A stretch of DNA of 64,000 nt from Escarpia spicata (GCA_963995525.1 OZ023206.1:69825319-69889318); one strand, 5' to 3'. Positions 1 through 13,149 are shown, numbered from the stretch's first letter. Translations and numbers: made by a program. The notes: a model not told the origin generated them from the sequence alone.

Positions 1-290
1 GCCAAATTTGACCAATATGTAGTTAAAGGCCATATCCTGGGATCAGATGTGCTGTGTTCCATAATAACAAATGAAGTGTGCAGTTTCAGATATTGAAAAT
101 GTGTTTATAAATAGCATACGAGCGTACAACACAAAAAGATCCTCTAAATTTACCGTCCTACGAAAATTGTCGAGTGACAGCGGCGTGCGACTGTGTGACG
201 TCACTATTGGAACACAGCCGCCAGCCTAGACCGCCCTGACTGATTGGCAGCTGCCCCGCGCGCGACCCGTGTCTTGTAAACAACTCATAT
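1..290. repeat. Dispersed repeat, copy 1 (homologous to 36718-36962)
   Basis: This stretch aligns in the same orientation with 36718-36962. Shared blocks include ACCAATATGTA, GTTCCATAAT, CGAGCGTAC, ACCGCCCTGACT and CGCGCGACCCG, and both copies end at GTCTTGTAAA. The first copy is longer by about 50 bases in the middle. No coding potential is seen. It starts at or before the window edge, so its true left end is unknown. It is probably part of a non-autonomous element, but no terminal repeats or target duplication were found. Confidence 0.75.
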
Positions 291-670
291 CCTAGTTTGT
301 GCATACGTGTTAGTTCGTTTTTTTTAAATTAATAGTAAAACGGCGGACTCTTTCGTTTTTACTTCGATTTTTCCTGAGTATGGACATTGAACTTTGCGTG
401 GAATCGCGTTCTTGTCTTCTCGTAATCGCGACTTATGGGCGATATTGACCTTTGACCCCTGTGGGGCTGTTGATGTTATGGAATTCCGAGTTTAGGTAAT
501 GAGTGGACGTCCGCGAACATATATGCCACCGACACGAGCTAAATTACACAGACAAAGACAGTACCTACGCATAAAGGTGTATTTTTTTTGGGAACGACTA
601 TGGAACGAAACAAAGTAAACAGGAGTTGGCGACAGTGCCAGCCGTGGGCCGTTGGCGTTGCCCCTGCCAT
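291..670. other. Unassigned AT-rich stretch
   Basis: I see no gene, repeat or RNA in this stretch. Short open frames here have no recognisable motif. Confidence 0.5.
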
Positions 671-1420
671 GCACGAGCGCTTGAGTTGTTTATACAATGC
701 GTCTACTGTACAGTAAGTAATATAATATAAGAGTACGCAACATTTGTCGACGTTCGCAATGACCGCTCGCCGTTCAATATCTGTATCGTTACAATGCGAC
801 GGCAAATCCAACTTCCACGAACACAATCATATCCCCAAATTAATAAACTTTCACAGGATCTGTCCTTTACTCAACATAACACTGTACGTATTGTCGAAAG
901 TGGTCATTAATCACGGCACAAATCCGATACGACCAAAAAAGCCGACTCGCGTATGGTCGCGTGAAGTTTTAATCGAAAACGAGACGCGACACACGCCTTT
1001 TTGAAAATATTCAAGCCAGCGAAATGCCAACAGCGTCCCCCGTTGGAGTGCTCCTACCGCTAGCGTGATCGTGCACTTCATTTCTGTATAAGTCAGAAAA
1101 CACAACAACAATGAATTCATCAGAATACACAACATTTTGGTGTGTTGTAATAACTATGGAAAAAATATAAATAATTATGCTGTGGAAGTTGTGTTAAATG
1201 TAGTGTTTTATAATATGGGATATATATATATATATTATATATACATATATATATATTATATATATATATTTATATATATATATATATAATATATATACAT
1301 ATATAATATGTATATATATATATATATAAACATATATAATATATACATGTTGCGTACTCTTCTATTATATTACTTACTGTACAGTAGAAACATTGCACAA
1401 ACGACTCATGCGTTCGTGCT
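671..1420. mobile_element. Candidate inverted-repeat (MITE-like) element
   Basis: The arms 671-743 and 1348-1420 are imperfect inverted copies of about 72 bases. Both contain CTACTGTACAGTAAGTAATA and AGAGTACGCAACAT. The roughly 600 bases between them are non-coding and end in a (TA)n tract (1218-1345). The structure fits a miniature inverted-repeat element, but no target-site duplication was identified, so a fold-back arrangement of two copies is equally possible. Confidence 0.5.
1218..1345. repeat. (TA)n-rich microsatellite
   Basis: This is an almost pure TA/ATA/CATATA tract inside the inverted-repeat element. It is low complexity and non-coding. Confidence 0.95.
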
Positions 1421-1947
1421 GCCGTGGGGTCAGTCATAATGATAATGTCAACAGATGAGATGCAGCGTTCGCAAAGGTTCTTCCAGACAGGTTAGTAATT
1501 TCGAATTATTCAGCTATAATCACGTATATTTAGCCGTATGAGTATACATAAAAAAATAACATATTAATGTTGCTAGTACTAAATTTATGTTCAGAAAACC
1601 AGCGCCCCTCAATAACGTGAAAATTAATGCCCATAGGCATAGTATGTATACTTATATAGATAAGATAGCTTTTGACCGTTGGCATTGGTTGCATTTGGCA
1701 GGTGGTCATTAATTGCATTGCAACTTTTGCAAGTACATTAAAATGATTGTTGTGAGAAACAATCAGTGCTGACTATTAATACATGTACCATATTTTCAGA
1801 ACTCGAGGTGTGTCAACACCACATGCAGATGTATGCGTCAAAAGACAAAGCTCTTCACCTTCAGGTAAGCGAGTGTTGTCAAATGTGGTTACTCTGTCAG
1901 AAACTTGTTATCAACATTATAAATACAAGCAATAAACAAGTATGTCA
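1421..1947. other. Unassigned stretch
   Basis: No gene or repeat is recognised here. The short open frames lack motifs. Confidence 0.5.
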
Positions 1948-2146
1948 TAGGCGGATCCAGGCGGGCCTGGGGGCACGTGCCCCCCTAGACCTTAGGAATT
2001 TGTCTGCAGATCTTTTATAATGGGCCCACGCAACTGTGCCCTCCCAGACCGTTTGAAATGTGCCCCAGTTTAGGTGATAATAATAACCTGAAGGTATAGC
2101 ATCTTCCAATATCACCACTCTAGACTCTATTTCTGGATCCACCCCT
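1948..2146. mobile_element. hAT-like MITE
   Basis: The left end reads TAGGCGGATCCAG and the reverse complement of the right end reads AGGGGTGGATCCAG. This resembles the hAT-type terminus CAGGGGYGGATCCAG seen in many invertebrate MITEs. The flanks GTATGTCA (1940-1947) and GTATGTGT (2147-2154) match at 6 of 8 positions, as expected for a decayed 8-bp hAT target duplication. The 199-bp interior has no coding capacity, so the element would be non-autonomous. Confidence 0.6.
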
Positions 2147-2154
2147 GTATGTGT

Positions 2155-4078
2155 TAGTTTTGTTTGTCTGCATGAGGATTTACAGTAATATGTGTACTCG
2201 CTAAACTGCATATTGTTGTTAGAAATGCATGTGAATTAAAGTAAAGGCAACGTAAAGTAAAAACATTTTATTGAAACTATATGATGAGATTGACTACAAA
2301 ATAATGAAAAGCACAATACAACTCACAATCACTGCACTTGATGTGTATAATGTAATACTTTTTAATATCACATACACATCACATAACATGCAAAACAACA
2401 ATAGAAACAAAAATTCGGAAGAGGTTGAATTTTTTATAGGTAAACTGTACATATAAAAAACCAAATACTTTTATCAAGATTCTTTGTTACAAAAAACAAC
2501 ACTAGTATACATGATGTCAAACGCTAGTTGTAGTTTATAAATGCCTTGTGTGTTTACAACTTACACAATTTAGTTACTAAACAATTATATGTATTTAACA
2601 AAAAAAATTAATATCGTATGTAAACCAATGAGACAAAATTACTTGGGAAGATGTTTAGTTGAACAAATGTAATATGTAAATATCAAATAAAAATAACTAC
2701 ATTATGAATCATATTAGTTTTTTTTAACAAAGAATCATAATTTGATTCTTTGTTAAAAAAACATCAATATGATATAAAATTCGAAAATTTTGTCAGTCAG
2801 GGTCATCGCCATGTGACTGAGAATTACATGTACAATCACTACATGCTACGTTGCTCAGGTTTACTCAGCTGAAGAGTACCGGCTAGACAGCGGTGGATAT
2901 TTTTAGTAATCGTGAGGACTAGATACTACACCATATCAGAACTAACTTTGCTCAAGTGTTGTTTATAACATAATTAGTACAACGTGTACAGGTGTATACT
3001 CATCATGCGAAGTGAAAATGTAATGTAAATTATTTGTGAAAATATAAATAACTGATTAAAAAAGAATAATTTTGAAATATGAAACGTGGCATGAAAAGCA
3101 TAATACCAGTCCTCTTGATACATAGAGAACTTAACCAAGTAAAATGCTGCTGTCATTGTATCAACAGATTGTTGTTGACAAATGTGAAAAGGCTTTCAAT
3201 ACCATTACTTCATCACAAACTTGTGTTGTACATAACAAGTACCTGGTGTATGTTGCAAGAACTCAACTGGCTGCCACTGACTATCAGCAACACAAAGACA
3301 ATGAAACCCTACCACTGTAACAATGCTGGATAATTAATGTATTTTTATGGACATTGCTAAAAGTTTAATTGAATACAAATACCGTGTATTATTGACTTTT
3401 AATAAATGTGTCATCACATAGAACATATAATACATGTCAGAGCTATGCTAATTGTCAATTTGTCTCTGGTAGATGCGGATATACAGCAAAATGTCAGGAA
3501 GCTGGTATGCAGTACCATCGAAGACAGCGAACACATACAGTGGTGTAGTTCACCGAAGAATGCTCGACACTGAACCTGTCTCACAGCGTCAACTGGGGGA
3601 TCTGTCACGGATGCAACACACGACAAAATTGGGATCACTCGGTGGACATTCACATGACAAACCATTAATATGCAGCATGCTGCATGGGTGTAGAATCTTG
3701 TCCGAGATCCTGGACAAATACAACTGCCCAGTATGTCATATTAACTTGGAGAACTAGTGGTACTAAGCACACTAGTCCAATCTCCTGCAAACAAAAGCAT
3801 ATATTCAGTAAACAAAAACAGGTATCATTGTAGTGTTGGGAGTAAATAATTATGGAGTGTTCATTGTCTCCCGCAGACTATATATCCTCCCTGTGTCTGC
3901 CTGACCCAGGTGACCGCCTTAGTCCCTCTTCTACCTCCTCTCATTCCCATTCAGGGGTTGCAGTGTGGCCTCTAGCAACATCATAATTCAAGTTACGTAT
4001 TATGCATTCATATATTGATGTGGTGAGAATATATACACATATTAGTAAATACACAAGAATAGCTCGCATGTGTCAGTT
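2155..4078. other. Unassigned AT-rich DNA with one hairpin
   Basis: No gene is recognised. A hairpin lies at about 2706-2776. Open frames near 3080-3330 and 3470-3757 have no familiar motif and no convincing splice context. Confidence 0.5.
2706..2776. repeat. Near-perfect hairpin
   Basis: The arms TTTTTTTAACAAAGAATCA and TGATTCTTTGTTAAAAAAA are separated by only a few bases. Weaker pairing (ATCATATT with AATATGAT) extends the stem outward. A piece of the same arm sequence, GATTCTTTGTTA, recurs near 2478. It may be the fused ends of a small inverted-repeat element; a structured RNA is possible but nothing supports one. Confidence 0.6.
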
Positions 4079-4189
4079 TAACAAGATTGCCATCCAGATA
4101 ATTAACTCTAGATGGCAGGTGGACAAGGAAGCCCTTTGGCTTATCGAGAGTCCAACCCTTGTATCTACATATATCTAGCCCTTCTGAGG

Positions 4190-7030
4190 TATGTGTCGAT
4201 TTTATTTTTAATCATATTCACACTACTAGCACCCACACAATCATCAGATAATCTGTTCCATTCATTCACAGTCCTTTGTGAAAATGAGAACTTTCTTACG
4301 TCTAATCTACACTGCTCCTTTACTAATGTAACTTCATGTCCTCTAGTCTTTCTATCTTTCTTAACTAAAAAAACATATTTCTATCAATATTTTCATAACC
4401 ATTCAATATTTTAAACACTTCTATCTGATCTCCTCTCAATCTTCTGGTCTCTAGTGTTGTTAAACCACATTCTATTAGGCGTTTTTCATAACTAAGATCC
4501 CTCAGTTTTGGTATCATTTTAGTCGCTCTCCTCTGTACTCTTTCTAACATATCTATGTCCTTCTTGCGGTATGGCCTCCACGCTTGTATACAATATTCTG
4601 AATGAGGCCTAACTATTGTTTTGTACAGCGGTATTATTAGTTCTTTTTCTTTATATGCTATATTTCGCCTAATCAATCCAAGGATTTGATTTCTTTTTGA
4701 AGCTGCAATTCCACACTGCTCTGAAACCTTCATGTCAGCACTAATTGTCAGCCCTAAGTATTTTTTTTTACAGTAGTACTTAGTACAGTTCCCCCCATTA
4801 TATATTCTACATATTCGTTCCCATGTCCTGTGTGAAGGCATTTACATTTAAAAAAATCGAACAACATTTGCCACTTTTCAGACCATTTGATCAACCTGTC
4901 AATATCATCTTGTAAATGCTGTCTATCTCCATCACTTTTAATCCTTCTAAACACTTTTGTATCATCTGCAAATTTCAACACCTTGCTAGCTATATCATCG
5001 TCCAAATCGTTTATATATATTAAGAATAATACAGGTCCCAGTACTGATCCCTGTGGAACCCCACTCAAAACTGATTTCCAGTTTGAAGCCTCCCCATCAA
5101 CAAGTACCCGTTATCTTCTGTCAATCAGCCATTTTTCTATCCAGTTAATTATACCATTTCCTATGCCATGGGCCTTTAGTTTAAGCAGTAATCTCTGATG
5201 TGGCACTTTGTCGAAAGCTTTTTGAAAATCTAAGTAGATGATATCTACTGGTGATCCATCATCTACCCACTTAGTGATATCTTCCAAAAAACATAACATA
5301 TTTGTTAAGCATGACCTCGCTTTTAGAAACCCATGTTGAGATGGATTTATTTTTATTTATGTTTAACAAGAAAATCCACCATGTGATCTTTAATTAGTCT
5401 TTCTAAATAATTTACAAATCACCGATGTTAAACTAACTGGTATATAATTAGTTGACTTGTTTCTCGAACCTTTTTTAAATAACGGTATAATGTTTGCTTC
5501 TTTCCATTCTAAAGGAACCACTCCCTCCTCTAATGACAAGTTGAAAACGGTTGTAAGCGGTATGCTAATTTGTTCTACAATTTCCAATAGTAGTTTGGGT
5601 GGAATACCATCCACTCCAGGTGATTTATTTTCCTTCATAGCCCTAATTTTCTTAGCTACCATTTCTGGGGTTACAATTAACTGTCTTAAATAGTCTGATT
5701 CTGCCCCCTTGAACTTAGCCTCTGGTACTGGCAGTGAACTAGTGTCTTCTCTGGTAAACACTGAACTAAAATACTCATTCAGGCCATTAAGAATCCTTCT
5801 GATATTATATTTCCAGCACTATCTTCTAGAGGACCGACCTTATCCTGAACTTTCTGTTTGCTTCGAACATACGCATAACAACTCTTGCTGTCATGTTTTA
5901 TATTACAAGCTAATTTATGTTCATAGCTTCTCTTTGAATTTCTAATTTCAGCTGTAGCTTGGTTTAGTGCTTCTTTATAAATGTTGTGGTCTTCGTCATT
6001 TCCAGTACGTCTATATGACTTCCACATCATTTGTTTTTACTTAATTTTTCTAATGGCTTCTTTCGATAAGTGTTTCTTTTTGGACCGTTTCCCGTGTTTT
6101 TTAAGGGAACAAATTTGACGATGATGCATTCAATTTCACTCGTTAAGATATTCCAGCATTCTGTTGCTGTCTTATTCTTCAGTGTGTTATTCCAGTCTAT
6201 ATTTGCTAAATATTTCCTTGTCCTTATATTTTCCTTTTGGAAACTTCTCCTATACTGCTTCTTACTATTCCTTTCTGATTTTACTTTGATGGTAAAATGT
6301 ATCTGGTTGTGATCACTATTCCCCAGTGGCTCACATATCCTGACATTGTCAACTAATTCATTATGTGAGGACAACACTATGTCTACACACATTCTCTCCC
6401 CTGGTTGGTTCTAGCACATGTTGAGAAAGGAAACTATCTTGTACTAAAACTAAAAACTTGTGGTCCTCACTACCCATACTCTGTTGAGATTTCCAATTTA
6501 TATGCCCATGGTTAAAATCCCCCATAATAATACAGTCCCGTTTGCTCACTTCCCTTATAGCATTTTGTATTTTTTCATTCTCTTCTATGTATATGTTTGG
6601 ACTTCGATAAACTAATCCAACCGTTAACGTTGAGTTTCCTGTAACACCAAACAGCTTCTTCGCAATCTGCTTCTCTGTCTAATTTTATTTCCTAAGCCTG
6701 GATAGATTCTTTAATATATAAAATAACTCCACCTCCCCTTCTTCCTATTCTATATTTCCTAAACATTACATATCTTGTCAGTCCCAATTCGGCATCTGAT
6801 ATATCGGTGGTTGCCCATAATGCGGTTATACCTATTTTGTGAGGGTCAATATATTCTACCATAACGTTTAGTTCATTTCTTTTGTTTGCTATATTCCTTG
6901 CATTTAAACAAACACATTTATATCCAGCTTCAGAACAGTTTTCCAGACTGTTCTTTGCTGAATTATCTATGCCTCCAGTTTCAGGCTTCTCTGCGAATCC
7001 CCCCTGCGAATTTAATTTAAATAGATGCAA
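4190..7030 (-). pseudogene. LINE copy A ORF2: endonuclease-reverse transcriptase, broken
   Basis: In the element this protein nicks target DNA and reverse-transcribes the LINE RNA. The AP-endonuclease part spans about 7000-6050 with the motifs GGGVILYI, GDFNHGHINW, DIVLSSH and GNSDHNQIHF. The usual ITE catalytic motif reads ITAL, so the catalytic Glu appears lost. The reverse transcriptase spans about 5770-4370. It shows NKSPGVDGIPPKLL, motif A LDFQKAFDKV, motif B SGVPQGSVLGP, motif C FADDTKVF, and the thumb region RPHSEYCIQAWRPY followed by ERVQRRATKMI. Frameshifts or stops fall near 6550, 6390, 6030, 5765, 5395, 5110, 4850 and 4370. The ORF2 reading starts inside the end of ORF1 in another frame. 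Confidence 0.88.
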
Positions 7031-8257
7031 CCTGTCCCACTGTCAACAGATCGCAGCAGATTCTCTGAGAATACTGCTGCCCCCTTTCCACTTAGATGGA
7101 GGCCATCTCTCATGTACATATCTTCTCTTCCAACAAAGTACCCCCATAAATCTATGAATCCCACCCCCTCTTTTTCACACATCTGCTCGACTAGTGCGTT
7201 GATCGCCATCCTCTTAGTTTCTGTATGTTGCCCCCCTTCCTCCCATTACTGAAAACATTCCTGAGAGAATAACCTGTTCCACTCTTGTCTTCTTTAGCTT
7301 CCTCACTAGATGTCTGTACTTCTGAACTATCCCAGTTGTTCCCTCCTTGTCTGCATTGTTTGTCCATACGTGTACTAGTATATACCCTCCTTTGCCATGC
7401 CCCAATACCTTCTCTACCCTTTCGGTCACATGCTCTATCCTAGCCCCCGGTAGACATACAACAACGTCCTTCTCCTCGCATATAGTCTTGTCTGTTTTTC
7501 TCAGAATTGAATCGCCCATAAAAACTCTCTCTCTCCTCTCCTTGCCCCCTCAATCACTGCCTCGGAGTAGCTCCTCCGGTTAGCATATGTCTGGTTGTTG
7601 TCTTTTCCTCTTGCCGTCTTCTCTCCTGTCACATTCTCTTCCATTCCCTTCTTTCCAGTCGCGTTTTCTCTTGTCCCCTTTCCTCCTGTCATCTTCTCTT
7701 CTAGCACATTTACTCTCACTTCCTTTCGTTTCTTCATCTTTCCTCCCATCACATTTTCTTCTCTCCTCTCCCGTCCCTTTTCCCCGGTTACCTTTTTTAC
7801 TATGGCCACTTTCTCCCCTGTCACCTTCACGCCTGTCATGTTTTCTGTTTTGTGCTGAACACTCTGTCTTCGTCCATCAGTCTTCTGTCTCATAGTCTTA
7901 ACAACTGCCTCTGGTATCTACCTCTTCACCACCTGTATCGCTGTCGCGTCTCTCCTCGTTCTCTACAGTCTGACTACCTGCTGATCTATCCCCACTGCCC
8001 CGTTTTCTTTTCCTCTGCCGAAGACTTTTTCTCCGTCCCTCTGTCTTCTCAATTTCTTGTTCCTTCACACCAGTCACCTTCCCTCCTCTCAGTCTCCTTT
8101 CTTCTGTCTCTGTGTCACAACTCTGCTCCTTCTGTGTTGTAGAATTCTCAACTCTCTCCGCATCATCCCTCTCTGCTCCATCTATTTCTATGTTGAGTCT
8201 CACCTCCACCTGGGTGTCATTTTGCCCTGAGTTGAAGCTTGCAAGGTGCCATATCAT
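7012..8257 (-). pseudogene. LINE copy A ORF1: SGNH esterase-domain protein, broken
   Basis: CR1 and L2 ORF1 proteins bind the element RNA and often carry an SGNH (GDSL-like) esterase. Read on the minus strand, the N-terminal third is highly charged (TETEERRLRGGK, ERRDSDTGGEE). Next comes a low-complexity run built on TGEK and TGxKG-like units (about 7830-7590). The esterase follows: GDSILRK carries the nucleophile Ser, VHVWTNN is block III with the conserved Gly replaced by Trp, and DGLHLSGKG carries the catalytic His. The frame breaks near 7898, 7510 and 7212. The N-terminal zinc finger seen in copy B is not evident here. Confidence 0.82.
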
Positions 8258-8260
8258 AAT

Positions 8261-10334
8261 TTATTTATGTTCAAAATACTTTTTATATAGTCTTTGAAAA
8301 TACTTTTCTGTGTACAATTTACACCAGATTGTTTAGGTTATAGTTAGTTATATTTGTTAACACACAGTGACACACCGTGCCTTACCTAGTTACGATATTG
8401 ATGACAATGAATGTATTCAAGTTAGGCTTAGATACAAGGTAGTCTTTACAAAGACTGTTTCCTGTGTACTAATATACACTTTAAAAGGTTGTTATTTCAG
8501 GTTTTAATTACTCATCTAACTACATCGATTATCTCAAATAACGCTATTCTATTGTCGTTCACGTTACGTTAATTTCGCCAGTGACCTACTTCGTAAACAA
8601 CGTTCCGATTACATTAACATCCCCAATTATCGCTCGAAAATCGCCTACTTTTAATCTACCCTAGATTACTCGCTCTAGCTAACTTTTAACAAAAAATATT
8701 GCTTAATATATATCTATAATTACGTTATGTATGCTATACACTCAATAATATCACTTATCTTGATCAAATATCCTTATATTTTCGAAAGTTTGCCCCCCGT
8801 CCCCTATATTGGCGTAATGACCGTATGGATTTTGCCAATTATTATATAGACATAGACATAGACATAGAGAATAAATTCAATCCAATTCACCACCGGAAGT
8901 TCCCCGTAGATTGCTAGTTAAAAGGCATCACAAGATATTACATTACAAGTGCGAGCATTTACTTGTGTAATCCTTATATATGGTGTACTCTAGCTAGTAT
9001 GTGTTATGCATTTACACGTTTACATTTTTATATTGAATAAAATCATCATCATCATTGACATCAAGGTTGTCATATAAAAAATCTTAATTTTTTTTTAACT
9101 ACAATGCAAATCAACAACATTCTGCAGAAATAGTATCCAAATGTAAGTCACAAAACACTGTTTTAATAATTATGATTAGCAATATAATACTACCGTGTTT
9201 GACGTTCTCTTGCACAAAATTACGGATGCTCCGTAGTTACTTGCACGATCAACAGGGCCAGGGGCCTAAAGCCAAACCAATGTTATTTGTCATTTCGCTC
9301 CCTCACGTCGTTTGTTCTCTATATGTATTGTTGCAATAACATAACTTATTAACCAGAACCTACGTAACCAAATACAATACATATCAAATAGTACGCTCGT
9401 TGTCACAGCTTCTGACTGAATCTCTGACTTATATATATGGTCATGGACATGGACATGTCACATGGTGACCGGCTTAGACTTAGTTAGACGTTGGAGTCAG
9501 CCTCGAGTCGAGTGTAAACGTTCGCAAGTTGCAATTCTCGTTGAATTAATACACGGCTACGCGTTCTTGTTGCTAACTGCGATAGTGTAATACGTACCTT
9601 CGTAACACTTTGGAATCTTCATCTTGATACACCAAAGCACGTGTATGTTGTTTTTGTTTTCGAATGCGTGAGATGCCGATCTGGCGTAAAGCACGTGACC
9701 GAAATGGCCCAGGAGGTTGACAGCGCAATTGGCTTTCGCCAGCTATACACGGTGTAACGATAAATCTTTTTATTGACGATTAAAAAACAAGTACGCAGTT
9801 TTTTTGTTAAACCGACTGTACACACTAGTTAAACTATTCACACATTACACATTTGGATCTAAATTAACCGGATTGGCGTTGGGCAAACGAATTGGTTGAG
9901 GACCTTTAATATCAAAGGTCAAATATGACTAAAATGTCCATATCGGGCTAATTTTTTAATATAGAAAACCAAGAATTACAAATGATAATCAACTCATGGT
10001 ATGTTACACCCTTCATACTATTTATTTTTAACGTAACTTGCCAAACACAAAATTCATGTAACCCTCCAGATGATTTATAACAATAAACACCTGTAATTTA
10101 CATCTAGCAAGCCTATACATGTACATCAGACTTTGCATCATATAGGCCTACAGTTAGCTAACCACGATTTTGGCAGTTTCCCCCTCGTGATTTGTGGCAA
10201 TAGATGACACATTTCACCCAAAATTGTGTGCATGGACACCGCATGGTACCAAAACCTTCCACACATACTGATAGCAGTCTAGGCGACTTTCTTCAATGGC
10301 AACAACTCCACGAATCACGAAGAATGCTCGCGTG
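8261..10334. other. Unassigned AT-rich stretch
   Basis: The part next to the LINE may be its 5' UTR. Beyond about 8830 I recognise no gene. Short GACATA and GACATG repeats occur at about 8848 and 9444 and a short ATC run at about 9040. Confidence 0.45.
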
Positions 10335-12343
10335 TTATGTGTCCACGTACAACACTCGATGTGGGGGCATCATATTGGACATGGCAGTGGGAGTAGAGCC
10401 ATTGATGTGGACCTCGAGAAGCAATTGATCAAACGTCTTTGATGACGGCTTAGACCTCGCACCCGCCCAAACCCGCACGAGGTACTCTTCCATTTGTGCG
10501 ATCTCCTTTTCCTGCATCTCTGCTCTCTCGGCAAACTCAGCCAGATAGACTATGGGATTGCATTGCATCGCTGCAAGCTTGGTGCCAATTCTGCTGGTGA
10601 CATCATCTCCAGTGAGTATATAAGCCTTCACCAGAATACGGCAGAGAGGCTCGCCCATTCGTTCAGTCATGCGATGCAGAGGAAGGAGCCGTCTCTTCTC
10701 ACTCGACCCCGAACTCGACCCAGAGCTCTTTCAGATCATCAGATTAGTATGTGGATGAAGCGCAGTAGGCATGTGACTGTGTCTGTGTCATTTAACACAA
10801 CGACTAAGCACTGACAGCCATGTTGGACTGCCCAGATGACATGAGGCAAGATCTTTTCAGCTGCCTCTTCCAACCATCCCACACGTTCTGGAATCACAAT
10901 TGGCTCTGTCGTATTTGTACTGTGAAGGATAAGTTGGGGTACTGCCGGACCTTTGACATCAAATCAAGCAGGGTAAATATTTTCAATCCATCGTGAATAT
11001 GTGTCCAAACACAACTCCTACATCATCAGTGAGACACGTATCCAACTGAGTCATGAGTTTGCTCTTGTCGTGTTTGGCAGAGGTGAAGTCGTCATCAAAC
11101 ACGGGGAGATGGGGAGATGATCATGCGTGAAGACTTTCTCGCGAGTCATTCCACTTTCCCGGGCAATCTCGATGTCCCGCTGGGCAGTTGCGAGCACTTT
11201 AGGTGTAGTGTTGTGAGATGCTGTAGTAGGTTTGGTGTCAACGACAATGCCAAAAATTTGGCAGGTTACGCTAGGGAATTGATACTGCAAGCTTATTGGT
11301 CTTAAGAACAACCTTCTCTCGTCTGTACTGGTTGTAGACCTTCTCTCTAGCATCGAACATCTTGAGAAGTCTACACTTTATCTCATCATTAACTACTTGC
11401 TCGGTAAGGAAGTTGTGCAGTCTGATACCAGGGGCTGTGATGATGAAGGGATGCTGGTCACATGATGATCCATTACCAGCTCATATGTGAGTTCACGGAA
11501 GTTGTTCTGTATGAGCAGGATCTCGTGGAAGATCAGCTCCCACTCCACCCACTCCACGATGCCTCCTTGGCTCTTTGATGCCTGCTGGATGGACAGCTCC
11601 AGCTTCATATCTGGTGCGACCGAGTCTCGCACTACAAGCTCTGACATCATTAACCGCCGATAGAGGTCTGGGTGTTCCGCCTCTAGCACCTTAATCTCAT
11701 AGTACGAGCCGTAGCGCAGATAATTGACTACATCAAACGCCTGGAAGATAGCCATGGAGGATTGCACGCAGGAGACATGCAGCGGCCACCGACTCTCACG
11801 ATCTGAGGTGGTGAGACACTTGACTAAGTCGACCATTCTTGATGTTCAGGTTAAATGCCTCAATCTTAGACATGACTTTGCACTCAGTCAGGAAGGTATT
11901 GTACTTGATAAGCAATGGTTGTACGAGTGCAAGGACCTACGTGAACTTCGTGCGTGCGACAACTGATTTAGCGACCAATACAACGTAGCAGGATTTTCGC
12001 GTAGTGAAACCCTCCACGCATGCCATAGCAGTTCACAAATGTGACTGGCTCTGACATCAGAATATCCGCAACCGTGTTTAACACACCTTAATCACAGAAC
12101 ATGGGCATCATCGTCTGTAGCACTTGTTTATGGACACTCTGTAGATTGACTAGTGGCATAATCTGTCACAGGAGCTGGGAACCGAACACGCATCAAAGGA
12201 ACATTCACGGTGGTGATGAGGGCGTGAAAACTACCACATGGAGATTTATGTGGTGCATCGGTAAGACCAACACGAATCAAAGAAATCAATTGCTCAGTGT
12301 TGCGCGCTTCATCAAGAACCATAAACAGTGTGAAGGGTGTCAA
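10335..12343 (-). pseudogene. Broken gene of a large uncharacterised HEEADTR/NDTD family, locus 1
   Basis: Minus-strand fragments lie in the expected order of one long protein. They are MVLDEARNTEQL and VPLMRVRFPAPVTDYAT (12343-12128), GGFHYAKILLRCIGR (about 12030), LTTSDRESRWPLHVSCVQS with VVNYLRYGSYYE and EWELIFHEILL (11836-11393), an acidic VVVSNDTDTV segment (about 10790), and ILVKAYILTGDDVTSRIGTK followed by EEYLVRVWAGARS (10670-10335). Locus 2 at 41.2-43.9 kb carries the matching downstream motifs. From memory such proteins are multi-copy in cnidarians and molluscs. The acidic NDTD core suggests a PIN/XPG-like nuclease, but that is inference. Frameshifts and stops near 12120, 11850, 11390, 11050 and 10730 make it a pseudogene. 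Confidence 0.7.
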
Positions 12344-13149
12344 ATATCATTAATTGTACACACAAAATGTTCAATTTTCTGCCGACAAATTGGGTCTTTG
12401 TGGAAGATGTGCATCGAATTTCCAGTCAAACTCGAATTGTCACTGTTTTCCACAACACATATCTTCATCAATTATGCATCTTAAAGATAAAGACAGTTAA
12501 AATATAATTATAATGAAATACAATTTAGCCACGTAGACCGTGCGACCGTGTAAAGTTAAAAAATTAAACGTGATATCTTATATAGCGCAGTATCCAGTCC
12601 TCAGGACTGCACAAAAATTATTCGATCTACATGAGGCCTACTATTTATGTTACACATCGCAATCAGGTACATAGGTCACTGGTTTCACAGTCGGTTGTTT
12701 TTCGGTCAGGTTTTAGATTTAGCTGGCGTGATATGCTTATTCAAAATATGCGTAGGGAAAAAAACCATTCAGTTTACTACGCTGCGTTGGAGTACCAATA
12801 ATGAGCAATTCATATTTGTTTCAACATTTGTTTTGTTATTAAAGTAAATACATTGATTACTGGAACAGGGCACATTTGAATCAATTCTACATCTTGAAAT
12901 TATCTAAATAAACATTGACTAAGTTGAGAACTTGTACTGGGACATAGTAACTTTGCGTCATGGAGTGACATTTTACATTTCAGTCTACATCTGTTGGTAT
13001 ACCAGAAGTGATAAACATTTTAGTATGATATATCCATAACCTTTAAGGAGGGTTATGTCCAAAACATCACCTGTAAATATAACTTTTTAATGAACAGGAC
13101 CTCTTGCAATGTGTGGACACAAAAAGTCCCTAAAAATATGGAATTTAAT
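12344..13149. other. Unassigned stretch
   Basis: No gene is recognised. TTATATAGCGCAGTATCCAGTCCTCA at about 12577-12602 (quoted in part: TATATAGCGCAGTATCC) resembles the 3' end of an L2-like LINE, as at 32.8 kb, but is too short to classify. Confidence 0.4.

Larger units (their letters stand above)
4079..8260 (-). mobile_element. CR1-like LINE, copy A (near full length)
   Basis: The minus strand carries both ORFs of a CR1/L2-type non-LTR retrotransposon. ORF1 has an SGNH esterase domain (8257-7012). ORF2 has an AP endonuclease followed by a reverse transcriptase (about 7030-4190). The 3' end, reading CTTGTTAAAC on the minus strand, lies at about 4079 and is shared with copies D, E and G. All frames are broken by several frameshifts and stops, so this copy cannot make intact proteins. 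AT-rich sequence to about 8820 may be 5' UTR, because 16.5-17.0 kb upstream of copy B looks vaguely similar. Confidence 0.9.

Noticed and set aside
7587..8142. Plus-strand Ser/Pro/Phe/Leu-rich frames (also 15918-16340 and 58857-59272)
   Set aside because: They are antisense shadows of the purine-rich LINE ORF1 genes.
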